Below are positions 34,025 to 44,437 of a stretch of DNA of 64,000 nt, one piece after another. The notes under the pieces were generated by a model that saw only the letters and a program-made list of their open reading frames with translations, searched no databases and was not told where the DNA came from. Origin of the DNA: UBA7332 sp051648105 (GTDB lineage: Bacteria; Bacteroidota; Bacteroidia; Bacteroidales; UBA7332); assembly GCA_051648105.1 (NCBI GenBank), contig JBOFEN010000035.1:1-64000 (forward strand), in the 5' to 3' direction. Made by a program: the position numbers and the translations under genes. Each line of letters starts with the position of its first letter. Positions within the stretch are counted from its first letter, which is position 1.

Positions 34025-36853
34025 TTAGTTTGCCTGTGAGCTCATAATGATCTCAGAGTTGTTGTTCTGATCAAGCATCATCTTAGCAAAATCTTTAATG
34101 TCATCAGTAGTGATTGCATTAAGTGCTGCTTCGTACTCTGTTGAAGAGTTGAAACCAAACTCATAGTAGTTTGTGATGATATTCAACCAGTAGTTGTTTT
34201 CGCGAAGGTTCTCGTTGTATTTCTTAGCCAAGAACTCTTTAACCTTCTGGAAGTCTTGAGCACGTGGGCCATCTACTGTGATTTTGCGTAGCTGTTCGTG
34301 TGCAATACTAAGAAGTTTGTCACGTTGTTCAGGGTTTGTATCAAAGTAGAATGACAGAGAGAATACCTCTTTACCTGGTTTAAGTTTGTCAAGCGAACCA
34401 TTAACACTTACACCATAGGTGCCACCTTCAGCTTCACGAATAGTTTCGTTATAAACAATGTTCATAACTTGGCTAAGGATAGTCATCTTCAATAGGTTAG
34501 GTAGGTTGTATGCAGCATCTCCAGAGAAGATTGAGTATACAGTCGCTTTGCTAACCTCCATAGGGTGGTTGAAGTAGTTCTTCACGTTGCCTTTCACAGG
34601 GTATAGTTGGATATCTTTAGCGCTCTCATTACGTTTTACTTTCGGAAGAGATGCAATATACTGTTCAACTAGAGGTTTGATCTCCTCAAGGTTGAGGTTA
34701 CCAACGAATGTGAATGTGAAGTTGTTTGGATCCATGAAGCGCTCTTTGTAAAGCTCAAGTACGCGATCGTAGTTGATCTTATTAAGCATTTCAAGATTCA
34801 TTGACTTAGCACGTGGGTGTCTGTTGTAAGTTGTAGCACGCATTGAGTCAACAAAGATAGTCATCGGGTTAAGCTCTTGGTTTTTAAGCTGTGCAGCCAT
34901 ACGCTCTTTGAATGATTCGAATGCTTCAGCATCTTTTCTAGGAGCAGTGAACTGTAGGTATGTCAACTGCATAAGAGTTTCAAAATCCTTCGGTGTTGAG
35001 CTACCAGTGATAACTTCAGTTTGTGTTCTTACAGAAGGAGATACAGATGCGATTTTACCAGATAGAGCTTTTTGAAGATCTGTTCTAGAGAAATTGCCAA
35101 GACCACCAAGAGAAACGATGTCGCCCATCATCATGAAGTTTGCTTGGTCAGCATCACTGAATAGTGATGAACCACCCTCACTTCTAGCCGTCATAAGTAT
35201 CTGATCTTGTTTGAAGTCTGTAGGTTTAAGTATCACCTTGATGCCGTTTGAAAGAGTCCAAACAGTGTTGCCTAGTTTGTCAGTTTCGCTCTTCTTAACT
35301 TTACCAGCTTTTGGTAGTTTAGAGATAAGCGGTTCATTGCTAACGTTGTCAACATAAGCCTCAAGTGTTGTCATAGCAGCTACTTCGCTACCAATAGTTG
35401 CTATCTCCTCTTTTGAAGGGTAAGTTAAACCATCTTTAGCAGGGCCTTCAAGAGTGTATACCATGTTCTTTTTGGTATCAAGAAGTTGAACTGCTGTTTG
35501 GTTGATAGCCTCAAGTGTTATCTGAGGAAGAACGCTCTTGTAGAAGTCATGCTCCATTTCGATACCCATCACTGGAGTATTGTTTACGAAGTGGTTTACT
35601 AGTTCTTGAACGATCTCACCGTTTTTGCGTTTGTCGCGCTCGTTGTAAGCAGACTCAATTTTAGACATAAAGTCTTTTTGAGCTCTGTCATATTCACCAA
35701 AAGTGAAGCCAAAACGTTTTACTTTTTCAAGCTCTTCCATTATAGCACGGAATCCTTTTAGTGATTCGCCCTCTTTGCTCAATCCACCAACCATGAATGC
35801 ATCTTTTGTAGATGATACATAGTAGTTGCTATAAGCAGCACCAGCCCCAAGGAATGGTGAGTTTGGTTTTTGAGAGATCTCGTAAAGGCGGTTGTTAAGC
35901 ATTGATGAGATCATCTCAGTCATGTAGCCTTGGATTAGGCTTACTTGTGTTGGTTTGAGCTCGTTCGGGATTGCATCATGCTTGATCCATATGCGGAAAG
36001 TTGTTGATTGAGCCTCTTTGTCTGTTTGTATTGAAACTAGAGGTTCGTTGTTGTCATCAACAGTATAGTATACTCTTTCTGGAGCGTTTGCATCAACTTT
36101 GAAGTCAGCAAACATAGTTTTGATCTTCGACTCAACCTTGTCCACATCGATATCACCTACGATAAGGATACCTTGTTGGTCTGGTCTGTACCACTGGTGG
36201 TAGTAGTCGCGAAGAACGTCGTATGGGAATGTTCTGATGATATTAATATCACCGATAGGTAGTCTATTGGCATATCTAGAGTTTGGATAGATATCAATAA
36301 GTTGACCTTCAAGCATACGGCTACCAGCTGTATTTCTTGTACGCCACTCTTCTTGGATAACTCCGCGCTCTTTGTCGATATCGTCAGCTTCGAGAGTAAG
36401 TGCACCAGCCCAGTCGTGAAGTATCAGAAGACAAGAGTCTACGATAGATTCGCGTATTGTTGGAACGTTTGAAATGTTGTATACAGTCTCTTCGATAGAT
36501 GTGTATGCATTAAGGTTTTCGCCAAACTTCACACCAATAGTCTCTAACCATTTGATCATAGAGTTTTCAGGGAAGTTTTTTGAGCCGTTGAAGGCCATGT
36601 GCTCAAGGAAGTGAGCTAGTCCAAGTTGAGTTGAATCCTCAAGGATTGAACCCACTTTTTGTGCAATATAGAACTCAGCACGCTGCTCTGGTTGCGCGTT
36701 TTTGCGGATGTAGTATGTAAGTCCGTTCTCTAGTTTACCATATCTCACTTGAGGGTCAAGTGGAAGAGGTGGGATTTGTGGCATCTGTTGCGCAGCAACT
36801 GGAGCAAGAGTTAGTAGCCCCAAAGCCATAGACATAATGATTTTTCTCTTCAT
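34025..36853 (-). CDS. Secreted M16-family (insulinase/pitrilysin-like) zinc protease
   Basis: A 942-residue periplasmic two-half M16 peptidase. Signal peptide about 1-21 (LAPVAAQ). The inverted zinc motif HxxEH is complete in GLAHFLEHMAFNG (about residues 80-92), with the distal Glu expected in EADDIDKERGVIQEEWR. The second half (from about 500) is the inactive structural repeat with no HxxEH, as in PqqL-type proteins. A second ATG at 36859 is also possible. Such proteases degrade peptides in the periplasm. It is a single gene, convergent with SusD. Confidence 0.92.
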   Translation of the reverse strand: MKRKIIMSMALGLLTLAPVAAQQMPQIPPLPLDPQVRYGKLENGLTYYIRKNAQPEQRAEFYIAQKVGSILEDSTQLGLAHFLEHMAFNGSKNFPENSMIKWLETIGVKFGENLNAYTSIEETVYNISNVPTIRESIVDSCLLILHDWAGALTLEADDIDKERGVIQEEWRTRNTAGSRMLEGQLIDIYPNSRYANRLPIGDINIIRTFPYDVLRDYYHQWYRPDQQGILIVGDIDVDKVESKIKTMFADFKVDANAPERVYYTVDDNNEPLVSIQTDKEAQSTTFRIWIKHDAIPNELKPTQVSLIQGYMTEMISSMLNNRLYEISQKPNSPFLGAGAAYSNYYVSSTKDAFMVGGLSKEGESLKGFRAIMEELEKVKRFGFTFGEYDRAQKDFMSKIESAYNERDKRKNGEIVQELVNHFVNNTPVMGIEMEHDFYKSVLPQITLEAINQTAVQLLDTKKNMVYTLEGPAKDGLTYPSKEEIATIGSEVAAMTTLEAYVDNVSNEPLISKLPKAGKVKKSETDKLGNTVWTLSNGIKVILKPTDFKQDQILMTARSEGGSSLFSDADQANFMMMGDIVSLGGLGNFSRTDLQKALSGKIASVSPSVRTQTEVITGSSTPKDFETLMQLTYLQFTAPRKDAEAFESFKERMAAQLKNQELNPMTIFVDSMRATTYNRHPRAKSMNLEMLNKINYDRVLELYKERFMDPNNFTFTFVGNLNLEEIKPLVEQYIASLPKVKRNESAKDIQLYPVKGNVKNYFNHPMEVSKATVYSIFSGDAAYNLPNLLKMTILSQVMNIVYNETIREAEGGTYGVSVNGSLDKLKPGKEVFSLSFYFDTNPEQRDKLLSIAHEQLRKITVDGPRAQDFQKVKEFLAKKYNENLRENNYWLNIITNYYEFGFNSSTEYEAALNAITTDDIKDFAKMMLDQNNNSEIIMSSQAN

Positions 36854-36940
36854 TGTCATTCTTAAATAGGTTTTGGAATTTATGAGTTTTGTTATTTATG
36901 TCAAAAGTAAACAATAATGCTGACTATGCAACTCAATTAT

Positions 36941-38392
36941 TTAAAACTTTTCTAATCTAACCAAGTCTAACCTCATATATATGAATAGGAGTATAGAAAA
37001 CGCTAGTAGTGAGGAGCCTCCGTAGCTGAAGAAGGGTAGAGGAATACCAATTACAGGTAGTACACCGAGCACCATTCCGACGTTTATGCAGAGGTGAAAT
37101 AGTAAAATTGAAGCTACACAGTAGCCATATATACGAATGAAGCTACTTTTCTGTTGCTCAGATCTGTAGAGTATCCTAATTATTAGTATCGTGAATAGGA
37201 TGATGACGGCGGATGAGCCTATGAATCCGTGTTCTTCGCCTACTGTGCAGAAGATGAAGTCGGTATCTTGTTCAGGTACATATTTTAGTTTTGTTTGTGT
37301 ACCATTTAGAAACCCTTTTCCTGTTAATCCCCCCGAACCAATGGCTATCTTCGATTGTCTGACATTGTACCCTGTTCCTTTTGGGTCGTCTTTAAGCCCG
37401 AGAAGTTCAAGTATTCTCCCTTGTTGGTGTGGTTGTAGTACCTCTTCGAATACATAGCTTACGGACGAACTGAATATAAAAAGTGATACTGATAGTATTG
37501 TAATAAATAGGTAGTTTGCTCTTCTAGTCTGAAGAGATAGGTATAGTGTGTAAAGTGATGAGATAATTAGCGACGCTAGTGCCCACCATTTGAGGTTTAT
37601 TTCAATTCCGAATAGTGTGATCAAGTATGGTATTACAATAGCAGCAATCATAATTGTGAATATGTGTAGTGCTGCTTCTTTGTTATTGCAGTACCACATT
37701 AATACTCCTATCTGTATGATCTGTATTATGTTGTAAACAAGAAACTCTCCCATCTCTGTTGATCCGAGGAGGGTGTTGTCAAATACCATTGTTACAACGA
37801 ATAGTATAATTGTTGCAAATCCCGAAATGATGATAAGAGGAGTCATACCCTCACGGTATAGCATAATAACCATTGCCGAGAGAACAAGTGCTGATCCTGT
37901 TTCATTTTGAATTAGAATGAGCAGGAATGGGAGTGCTATGAGTGATGCAACTTTAATGTAGCTTGATGGTTTGAAAATGTCAAAGTTGTAACTGCTCATC
38001 AGAGACGCAAGTGCAAGAGCGGTGGTGAACTTAGCGAATTCGGCTGGTTGTATTGATATAGGCCCCATTACGATCCATGATCTTGATCCTTTTACGTCAG
38101 GGGCTATGAATATGGTTACTATAAGTAGTAAAATCATACTGAAGTATATGAAGTATGCAAACTTCTCGAATATTGAGTTGTCGAGCATAAGTATTGCAAA
38201 GCCTACGGATAGTGATATTCCAATCCACATCAACTGCTTGCCTGATCTGCCTGCAAAGTCGAAGATGGTTGAGTCATCAAAGTTGTAGCTGGCTGCGTAG
38301 ATAGATACCCAGCCGGCGAATACTAGAATAAGGTAGAGCAGAAGTGTCCACCAATCTAGAGATTTCCATATGTTAATTTGTCGTGATGCCAC
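36941..38392 (-). CDS. rodA: Peptidoglycan glycosyltransferase RodA
   Basis: A SEDS-family polytopic membrane enzyme that polymerises lipid II during cell elongation. 483 residues with about ten hydrophobic helices. The SEDS signatures are GSRSWIVMGPISIQPAEFAK (catalytic-region loop), DTDFIFCTVGEEHGFIG and the C-terminal GVLPVIGIPLPFFSYGGSSLLA. It is longer than the usual 370-420 because of an extra middle helix block (about 200-300), common in Bacteroidetes. It starts with GTG and overlaps mrdA by 20 bases. Last gene of the shape operon. Confidence 0.94.
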   Translation of the reverse strand: MASRQINIWKSLDWWTLLLYLILVFAGWVSIYAASYNFDDSTIFDFAGRSGKQLMWIGISLSVGFAILMLDNSIFEKFAYFIYFSMILLLIVTIFIAPDVKGSRSWIVMGPISIQPAEFAKFTTALALASLMSSYNFDIFKPSSYIKVASLIALPFLLILIQNETGSALVLSAMVIMLYREGMTPLIIISGFATIILFVVTMVFDNTLLGSTEMGEFLVYNIIQIIQIGVLMWYCNNKEAALHIFTIMIAAIVIPYLITLFGIEINLKWWALASLIISSLYTLYLSLQTRRANYLFITILSVSLFIFSSSVSYVFEEVLQPHQQGRILELLGLKDDPKGTGYNVRQSKIAIGSGGLTGKGFLNGTQTKLKYVPEQDTDFIFCTVGEEHGFIGSSAVIILFTILIIRILYRSEQQKSSFIRIYGYCVASILLFHLCINVGMVLGVLPVIGIPLPFFSYGGSSLLAFSILLFIYMRLDLVRLEKF

Positions 38393-40247
38393 GTATAGGG
38401 TGTATTGATGTTTTTAGCATTCTCTCTTCTTGCCATAATCTCTCAGGGGCAATAGAGTCTTTTAGGTACTTTTCAATCATAAGTGTAGCTATGGGTACAG
38501 CGTAAGTAGCACCAAATCCAGCATTCTCAACGTAGACAGCAATAGCAATCTTAGGGTTGTCGCGTGGAGCAAAGGCCATGAATATTGAGTGGTCCTTTCC
38601 GTGCGGGTTTTGTGCAGTTCCTGTTTTTCCACAGATGTCAAGTCCATCTATTCTTCCAATTCTTGCAGTCCCACCATAGTCGCTATTGACGGCGTCAAAC
38701 ATACCTTTTACGATTGGTTCGTAGTGTGATGCATCAACCATTGTATAGTGCCTATTGGTGTAGGTAGTGTCTATTGGTGTGTCTTTGATCTTCTTTACAA
38801 CGTGAGGCTTGATGAAGTATCCTCTGTTGGCAATAGTTGCAGCAAGGTTGGCAATCTGAAGAGGGGTTGAAAGTACCTCACCTTGTCCTATTGATATTGA
38901 GATGATTGTATTTGCTCTCCAACCTCTTTTGCCGTATATTTTGTCGTAGAAGTTACTATTTGGTATAAGTCCTCTTGACTCACTTGGTAGGTCAATGCCT
39001 AGTCTATATCCAAATCCCATTGATACCATGTAGTCTCTCCATTTGTTCATGCCGTCTTGCATGGTTGGGAACTTCGATCTGTTCTCTAGCATGGCTTTTA
39101 GACCGAAGCAGTAGTATGCGTTGCAGCTATGTTGTATGGATGGAGATAGGCTAATGGGTGATGGGTGGGCGTGACATCCTAGTCTTTTCCCATTTCCATA
39201 TAGGTAACCCATATGGCAAGGATAGGCTGTGGCTGTTGTTACTACCTGCTCCTGAAGGAATGTGAGTGCTTGTGCAGTTTTGAAGGTAGAGCCAGGAGGG
39301 TATGTTGCCATAAGTGGCCTGTCGAATAGTGGTCGCAGTGGATCTTTTTGTAGCTCCATCATATTGTTGCCTCTTTGTCTGCCGACAAGAGATGAAGGGT
39401 CGAATGAAGGAGCAGATACCATTGCAAGTACTTCACCTGTAGAGGGTTCGATGGCTACTATACTTCCAAGTTTATTCTGCATTAGTTGCTCGCCATACAT
39501 TTGGAGATCAAGGTCGATGGATAGGTTTATATCTTTTCCTGAGACAGCAGCCTTGTCAAACTCGCCATTCTCATACTTGCCTTTAATTCTACCTTGAGCG
39601 TCACGCAGAAGTATTTCTACACCTTTCTCTCCTCTAAGGAGCTTCTCGTATGACTTCTCTACTCCAGATCTACCTGAGTAGTCGCCAGAGGTGTAGTAGT
39701 TGTCTTGTTCAATATCTTTTTGGTTTACCTCTCCAAGATTCCCTAGTAGGTGTGGGGCAGTGTTGTTTGTATATTGACGAATGATTCGACTTTGTATATA
39801 GAATCCTCTAAAGCGATATAGCTTCTCTTGTAGTGATCCGTAACTCTCTGCTGAGAGTTGATTCATGAAAACTTGTGGAGTGTATGGAGAGTAGCCTGGG
39901 TTTATTCTGCGATTCTTTATCTGCTCAACTCTCTTTGTGAATTGTTCGTGTGTAATGTTTAGAGCGCGACAGATCTCGAGAGTGTCAAGGTTTTTGACCT
40001 CTCTCATAACTATCATAACATCGTAGGCTGGTTGGTTGAATACGACAAGTTTGTTGTCTCTGTCATATATTAAACCTCTTGAAGGGTATATGGTTTTCTT
40101 TAGGAATGCGTTGCTATCGGCATATAGTTTGTAGTCCTTCTCCACGATCTGAAGAAAGAATAGTCTTGCGATGAATAGTATGGCAACGATTATGGTTGCC
40201 CCCGCAATGATGTATCTGCGGTTGTCAAATTCATGTTTATTGTTCAC
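38373..40247 (-). CDS. mrdA: Penicillin-binding protein 2
   Basis: The elongation transpeptidase that works with RodA. 624 residues: N-terminal membrane helix (about 13-32), dimerisation domain, and a transpeptidase domain with Ser320 in the SxxK motif PPGSTFK, SCN in QHSCNAYY and KTG in CGKTGTAQNP. It starts with GTG; GTGA makes a 4-base overlap with the mreD stop, which supports that start. Target of beta-lactams such as mecillinam in other bacteria. Confidence 0.95.
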   Translation of the reverse strand: MNNKHEFDNRRYIIAGATIIVAILFIARLFFLQIVEKDYKLYADSNAFLKKTIYPSRGLIYDRDNKLVVFNQPAYDVMIVMREVKNLDTLEICRALNITHEQFTKRVEQIKNRRINPGYSPYTPQVFMNQLSAESYGSLQEKLYRFRGFYIQSRIIRQYTNNTAPHLLGNLGEVNQKDIEQDNYYTSGDYSGRSGVEKSYEKLLRGEKGVEILLRDAQGRIKGKYENGEFDKAAVSGKDINLSIDLDLQMYGEQLMQNKLGSIVAIEPSTGEVLAMVSAPSFDPSSLVGRQRGNNMMELQKDPLRPLFDRPLMATYPPGSTFKTAQALTFLQEQVVTTATAYPCHMGYLYGNGKRLGCHAHPSPISLSPSIQHSCNAYYCFGLKAMLENRSKFPTMQDGMNKWRDYMVSMGFGYRLGIDLPSESRGLIPNSNFYDKIYGKRGWRANTIISISIGQGEVLSTPLQIANLAATIANRGYFIKPHVVKKIKDTPIDTTYTNRHYTMVDASHYEPIVKGMFDAVNSDYGGTARIGRIDGLDICGKTGTAQNPHGKDHSIFMAFAPRDNPKIAIAVYVENAGFGATYAVPIATLMIEKYLKDSIAPERLWQEERMLKTSIHPIRGITTN

Positions 40248-40750
40248 TTATTTGTGCTTTTGAGACTTTCTAGTAGTTGTATGATAATTAGTGTGACAAG
40301 TGCACTCGCTGCTGTTTTTAAAGCAAGTATGGATGCATCATTAAGCCTAAATAGCTGTATTGTATATAAAGCAAAGTGGTGCAGTATAACTAATGTAGTG
40401 CTATATCTAATGAAGTTTCCAGTACCATAGCTCTGAAAAGATGGAAAGAAAGTGTCTTGGTCATCTCGACTCTTGAAGAGATTCAAGAGATGAGGTCTAA
40501 ATGTCATTGCCACAACAGAGGCAAAGGCATTTACTCCAAGAGTGTTAGCAAATATATCTATACCAAGTCCCATCAGAAAGCCAATTGTAAGTTGTAGGTT
40601 TCGCGAAAGGTTGCTTGGGAGTGTTATCAAGAAATATATATATAGAAATGGTGTACCCCATCCAAAGAAACTTACATTGTTTAGGATGAGACTCTGAAGT
40701 AGAAGGAAGAATATGAATCCTATTACTGACTTAAGATAGTTTACCGTCAT
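40244..40750 (-). CDS. mreD: Rod shape-determining protein MreD
   Basis: A 168-residue membrane protein with about five helices (VIGFIFFLLLQSLILNNVSFFGWGTPFLYIYFLITLP is the typical N-part). Part of the elongasome that links MreB to wall synthesis. Sequence conservation of MreD is low, so the call rests mainly on size, topology and its fixed place between mreC and mrdA. Overlaps mrdA by 4 bases. Confidence 0.88.
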   Translation of the reverse strand: MTVNYLKSVIGFIFFLLLQSLILNNVSFFGWGTPFLYIYFLITLPSNLSRNLQLTIGFLMGLGIDIFANTLGVNAFASVVAMTFRPHLLNLFKSRDDQDTFFPSFQSYGTGNFIRYSTTLVILHHFALYTIQLFRLNDASILALKTAASALVTLIIIQLLESLKSTNK

Positions 40751-40787
40751 TGTTCAAGCTTTAATTATTAGAGGATATAGGCTAGTT

Positions 40788-41633
40788 TTACCTGTTTCTG
40801 GTATCCTCTTCCAGTTGTTTTTGCTCGTCTGCTAGATTATTCTTGATGATTCGAACTTCTCGCAGACCGTAGAAGTTTGTTGATAGTTCTACCTTGAGAG
40901 TGTAGAAGTTACTGTTTGAGTTTGCTTCTTCCGAATCAACTCTTCCTACCATTATTCCTTCGGGGAATATTGTAGAGTAGCCACTTGTGACTACTGTGTC
41001 GCCTTGGTTGAATATTACGTGGCGAGGAAGCTCTTCGAGCTTTGCATAGTTTGGTGATTTACCATCCCATGTAAGAGATCCAAAGTATGAGTCGTCTTTT
41101 ATCTTACAACTAAATCTTAGTTTTGTGTTCAGAAGAGATATCACTACACTATAGTGTTCTGATACTCCAGCAACAATGCCAACCAATCCTTTTGCATCAA
41201 CCACCCCCATGTCTATCCTTACTCCATCTGCTCTACCTCGGTTTATTGTGATGTAGTTTTGTGTTTGATTTACAGAGTTGTTGATAACTTGAGCAGGTAT
41301 GAATTCATACTTTACATTGTCGTTATAGGTAGTATCGTTTATACTAGCTTGATCAAGCTCCATCTTAAGAATCTTCTCTCGTAACAAAAGGCTTTCGCTT
41401 TCGAGTTGAGCATTGCGCTCTGCAAGCGAGCTGTTAACCTCTTGAAGACTGAAGTATGAGGCTACTTTCCCAGATATAGCAAGTGTGCTGGCTATCACCT
41501 TGTTTGATGAGTTTAGCCAGACGCTGTGTTGGTAATTGTTGTTGCGTACTACCAATGAAAAGCTTATTAGTAGGTAGAGAAGTGCAATAAACCAAGAGCT
41601 ATTTCTAGATAAGAAAAGTAGTAAATTCTTCAT
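40788..41633 (-). CDS. mreC: Rod shape-determining protein MreC
   Basis: A 281-residue single-pass protein: N-terminal membrane helix (about 13-32), coiled coil (about 65-100, SSLAERNAQLESESLLLREKILKMELDQ), then the periplasmic beta domain (YITINRGRADGVRIDMGVVDAKGLVGIVAGVSEHYSVVISLLN). It scaffolds PBP2 in the elongasome. I use the ATG at 41633, just before the membrane helix, rather than the frame start at 41660. Between mreB and mreC lies a hairpin. Confidence 0.92.
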   Translation of the reverse strand: MKNLLLFLSRNSSWFIALLYLLISFSLVVRNNNYQHSVWLNSSNKVIASTLAISGKVASYFSLQEVNSSLAERNAQLESESLLLREKILKMELDQASINDTTYNDNVKYEFIPAQVINNSVNQTQNYITINRGRADGVRIDMGVVDAKGLVGIVAGVSEHYSVVISLLNTKLRFSCKIKDDSYFGSLTWDGKSPNYAKLEELPRHVIFNQGDTVVTSGYSTIFPEGIMVGRVDSEEANSNSNFYTLKVELSTNFYGLREVRIIKNNLADEQKQLEEDTRNR

Positions 41634-41656
41634 TTTGGTGCTACTATGTATATACA

Positions 41657-41699
41657 ACATACACGTTCAGGTGCTAATAATAAGCCTGAACGTGCATGT
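41657..41699. terminator. Intercistronic hairpin between mreB and mreC
   Basis: 15-bp stem (41657-41671 with 41685-41699), fully paired in minus-strand RNA if one G-U is allowed. On the plus strand a T run follows, but the genes run on the minus strand, so it is more likely an attenuation, processing or mRNA-stability element that lowers mreC-rodA expression relative to mreB. Confidence 0.45.
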
Positions 41700-41750
41700 T
41701 TTTTGTGTTAATATATTGCTGATTTAATAGCAATAGCTATGTCGTAACTT

Positions 41751-42770
41751 CTATCGGATAAGGAAAGAAAAACGATCAATGTTCTTAAGAGCTACTCCTG
41801 TGCCTTTCGCCACGGCGTGTAGAGGGTCGTCAGCAATGTGGAACTTTATGTTTAGTTTGTCAGCCAAACGTTTGTCTAGGCCTCTAAGCATAGCACCACC
41901 ACCAGCTAACCAGATACCATTCTTAACAATGTCTGAGTATAGTTCTGGAGGTGTTTGTTCCAAAGCCGCAAGAACAGCAGCCTCTATTTTTGCTATCGAC
42001 TTGTCGATAGCATGAGCTACTTCTTGGTATGATACTGGCACCTCAATAGGTAATGCAGTCATCCTGTTAGGCCCATGAACCACGAAATCTTCAGGTGGAT
42101 TCTCAAGCTCAGTCAGAGCAGAACCTACATTGATTTTGATCTGCTCAGCAGTCCACTCTCCAACTTTTATGTTGTGTTGGCGGCTCATGTACTCTTGGAT
42201 ATCAGCAGTAAGGTCGTCACCTGCAATTCTTATCGATCTGTTTGTAACGATACCACCTAGAGAGATAACAGCAATCTCAGTAGATCCACCACCTATGTCC
42301 ACGACCATGTGTCCTTCTGGAGCTTCAACGTCAAGACCGATACCAATAGCAGCTGCCATTGGCTCATATATCATATATACCTCTCTTCCGTGAGCATGCT
42401 CAGAGGAGTCACGTACAGCACGAATCTCTACCTCGGTAGATCCAGAAGGGATACAAACAACCATTCGAAGCGATGGGGTGAACAATCTGTTTTTAGGTAG
42501 AGCCATCTTTACCATACCACGTATCATCTGTTCTGCAGCATAAAAGTCTGCAATAACACCGTCACGAAGAGGACGTATTGTACGTATGTTTTCGTGGGTT
42601 TTACCGTGCATCTGACGAGCTTTCTCACCAACGGCAAGAAGTTTGTCTGTGCGACGATCAAGAGCAACCACTGATGGTTCGTCAAGTACAATCTTACCGT
42701 TGTGGATAATGATCGTATTGGCTGTTCCCAGGTCAATTGCTATTTCTTGAGTAAAAGAGAATAGTCCCAT
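41751..42770 (-). CDS. mreB: Rod shape-determining actin homologue MreB
   Basis: A 339-residue actin-like ATPase that forms membrane filaments guiding wall synthesis. Phosphate-1 loop IDLGTANTIIIH, MVVDIGGGSTEIAVISLGGIV as phosphate-2 and GIWLAGGGAMLRGLDKRL as the adenosine motif are all present. Length is standard. First gene of mreB-mreC-mreD-mrdA-rodA, 71 bases after purH, so it may be cotranscribed with purH. Confidence 0.97.
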   Translation of the reverse strand: MGLFSFTQEIAIDLGTANTIIIHNGKIVLDEPSVVALDRRTDKLLAVGEKARQMHGKTHENIRTIRPLRDGVIADFYAAEQMIRGMVKMALPKNRLFTPSLRMVVCIPSGSTEVEIRAVRDSSEHAHGREVYMIYEPMAAAIGIGLDVEAPEGHMVVDIGGGSTEIAVISLGGIVTNRSIRIAGDDLTADIQEYMSRQHNIKVGEWTAEQIKINVGSALTELENPPEDFVVHGPNRMTALPIEVPVSYQEVAHAIDKSIAKIEAAVLAALEQTPPELYSDIVKNGIWLAGGGAMLRGLDKRLADKLNIKFHIADDPLHAVAKGTGVALKNIDRFSFLIR

Positions 42771-42841
42771 TTTTGTTCCTTAGTTAAAGTAAATCGTTCG
42801 AAGGTTGTTGAAGTCTTGCTTGAGCGCCCTAAGAACGAGAG

Positions 42842-44383
42842 TTAATGTTTGAAATGTCTGAAGCCTGTTGTAGCCATTGCGACGTCATTATCGTTGCAGT
42901 AGTTTACAGACTCTTGATCTTTAATAGATCCACCAGGTTGTATGACAGCTGTAATACCAGCTTTATGAGCTATCTCCACACAGTCAGGGAAAGGGAAGAA
43001 TGCATCAGAAGCCATTACAGAGCTATTAAGGTCAAAACCAAATGTTTTAGCCTTCTCAATAGCGTGGCAAAGAGCATCTACACGAGATGTTTGACCAACC
43101 CCACTTGAGATGAGCTGTTTGTCTTTTGCTATAACAATAGCGTTTGATTTGCTATGCTTAACGATCTTATTAGCAAAAAGTAGATCTTCAACTTCCTCTG
43201 TGGTAGCTACTCTATTAGTTGCCATAGTAAGGTCGTTAGAACTTTCTGTTTTAAGATCCTTATCCTGCATCAGTACACCATTTAGAAGAGATCTAAACTG
43301 TACGGTTGAGGTTTTTGTCTCTTTCTGAATAAGGATAATTCTATTTTTCTTCTGTTTAAGTATCTCCATAGCTTCAGCGTCGTAGTTCGGTGCAATGATA
43401 ACCTCGAAGAAGAGTTTGTTTATCTCCATTGCACTCTCAAGATCAACAGTAGCATTGGTTACAAGAATACCACCAAAAGCTGAGATAGGATCACCAGCAA
43501 GAGCTGCTTTCCAAGCCTCAACCATAGTATCTCTTGATGCAAGTCCACAAGCATTGTTGTGTTTCAAGATAGCAAATGTAAGCTCCTTGAATTCAGCAAT
43601 AAGAGAAACGGCTGCGTCGATATCAAGCAAGTTGTTGTATGATATCTCCTTACCTTGTACCTTTTCAAACTGCTCATCTAGGTTTCCGAAGAATACACCT
43701 TTTTGGTGTGGGTTCTCTCCATAACGAAGAACGTTGGCATTACTTGCCGCAGATCTGAATGAAGAGTGATTATCTCCATCAAAGTAGTTGAAAATAGCTG
43801 AATCGTAAGCTGAAGAGACAGCGAAAGCCTCTTTCGAGAACCAACGACGCTCATCAAGTGATGTCTGTGCACCCTCTTTTTGAAGTATCTCAAGAAGAGG
43901 AGCGTATTGCCCTTGTGAAGCAATAATAGTTACATCCTTGAAGTTTTTAGCAGCTGCGCGAATCAGTGATATACCACCAATGTCTATCTTCTCTATGATT
44001 GCAGACTCTTCAGCACCCGAAGCAACGGTCTGTTCGAAAGGATAAAGATCAACAATCACTAGGTCAATCTCAGGGATTTCATAGCTGTCAATCTGTTCCA
44101 TATCGTTGTCTAGATCACGGCGACACAAAATACCACCAAACACTTTTGGGTGTAGTGTCTTTACACGACCACCAAGGATCGATGGGTAACCTGTTAGATC
44201 TTCAACTTTTTGGCATGGCATACCTAGTGATTTGATAAACTCCTCTGTGCCTCCAGTAGAGATAAACTCAACACCATTAGAGTGTAGATTGCGTAGAATC
44301 TCTTCAAGTCCATCTTTGTGAAACACAGAAACTAAAGCTGTTTTGATTGGTCTGATACCAGAAGTTGATTTTTCGTTTAGCAT
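42842..44383 (-). CDS. purH: AICAR transformylase / IMP cyclohydrolase
   Basis: Bifunctional enzyme for the last two steps to IMP. 513 residues: the N-terminal MGS-like cyclohydrolase domain (KTALVSVFHKDG ... GGRVKTLHPKVFGGIL) and the C-terminal transformylase domain (LRYGENPHQKGVFFG, LKHNNACGLA, DAFFPFPDCVEIAHKAGI, QPGGSIKD). Both active sites look complete. Its place before mreB is a common Bacteroidetes arrangement. Confidence 0.97.
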   Translation of the reverse strand: MLNEKSTSGIRPIKTALVSVFHKDGLEEILRNLHSNGVEFISTGGTEEFIKSLGMPCQKVEDLTGYPSILGGRVKTLHPKVFGGILCRRDLDNDMEQIDSYEIPEIDLVIVDLYPFEQTVASGAEESAIIEKIDIGGISLIRAAAKNFKDVTIIASQGQYAPLLEILQKEGAQTSLDERRWFSKEAFAVSSAYDSAIFNYFDGDNHSSFRSAASNANVLRYGENPHQKGVFFGNLDEQFEKVQGKEISYNNLLDIDAAVSLIAEFKELTFAILKHNNACGLASRDTMVEAWKAALAGDPISAFGGILVTNATVDLESAMEINKLFFEVIIAPNYDAEAMEILKQKKNRIILIQKETKTSTVQFRSLLNGVLMQDKDLKTESSNDLTMATNRVATTEEVEDLLFANKIVKHSKSNAIVIAKDKQLISSGVGQTSRVDALCHAIEKAKTFGFDLNSSVMASDAFFPFPDCVEIAHKAGITAVIQPGGSIKDQESVNYCNDNDVAMATTGFRHFKH

Positions 44384-44437
44384 AATTACTCTGCAAAATT
44401 AAGAAAACTATTTGTTTAATAGATGTGTATATAATGC

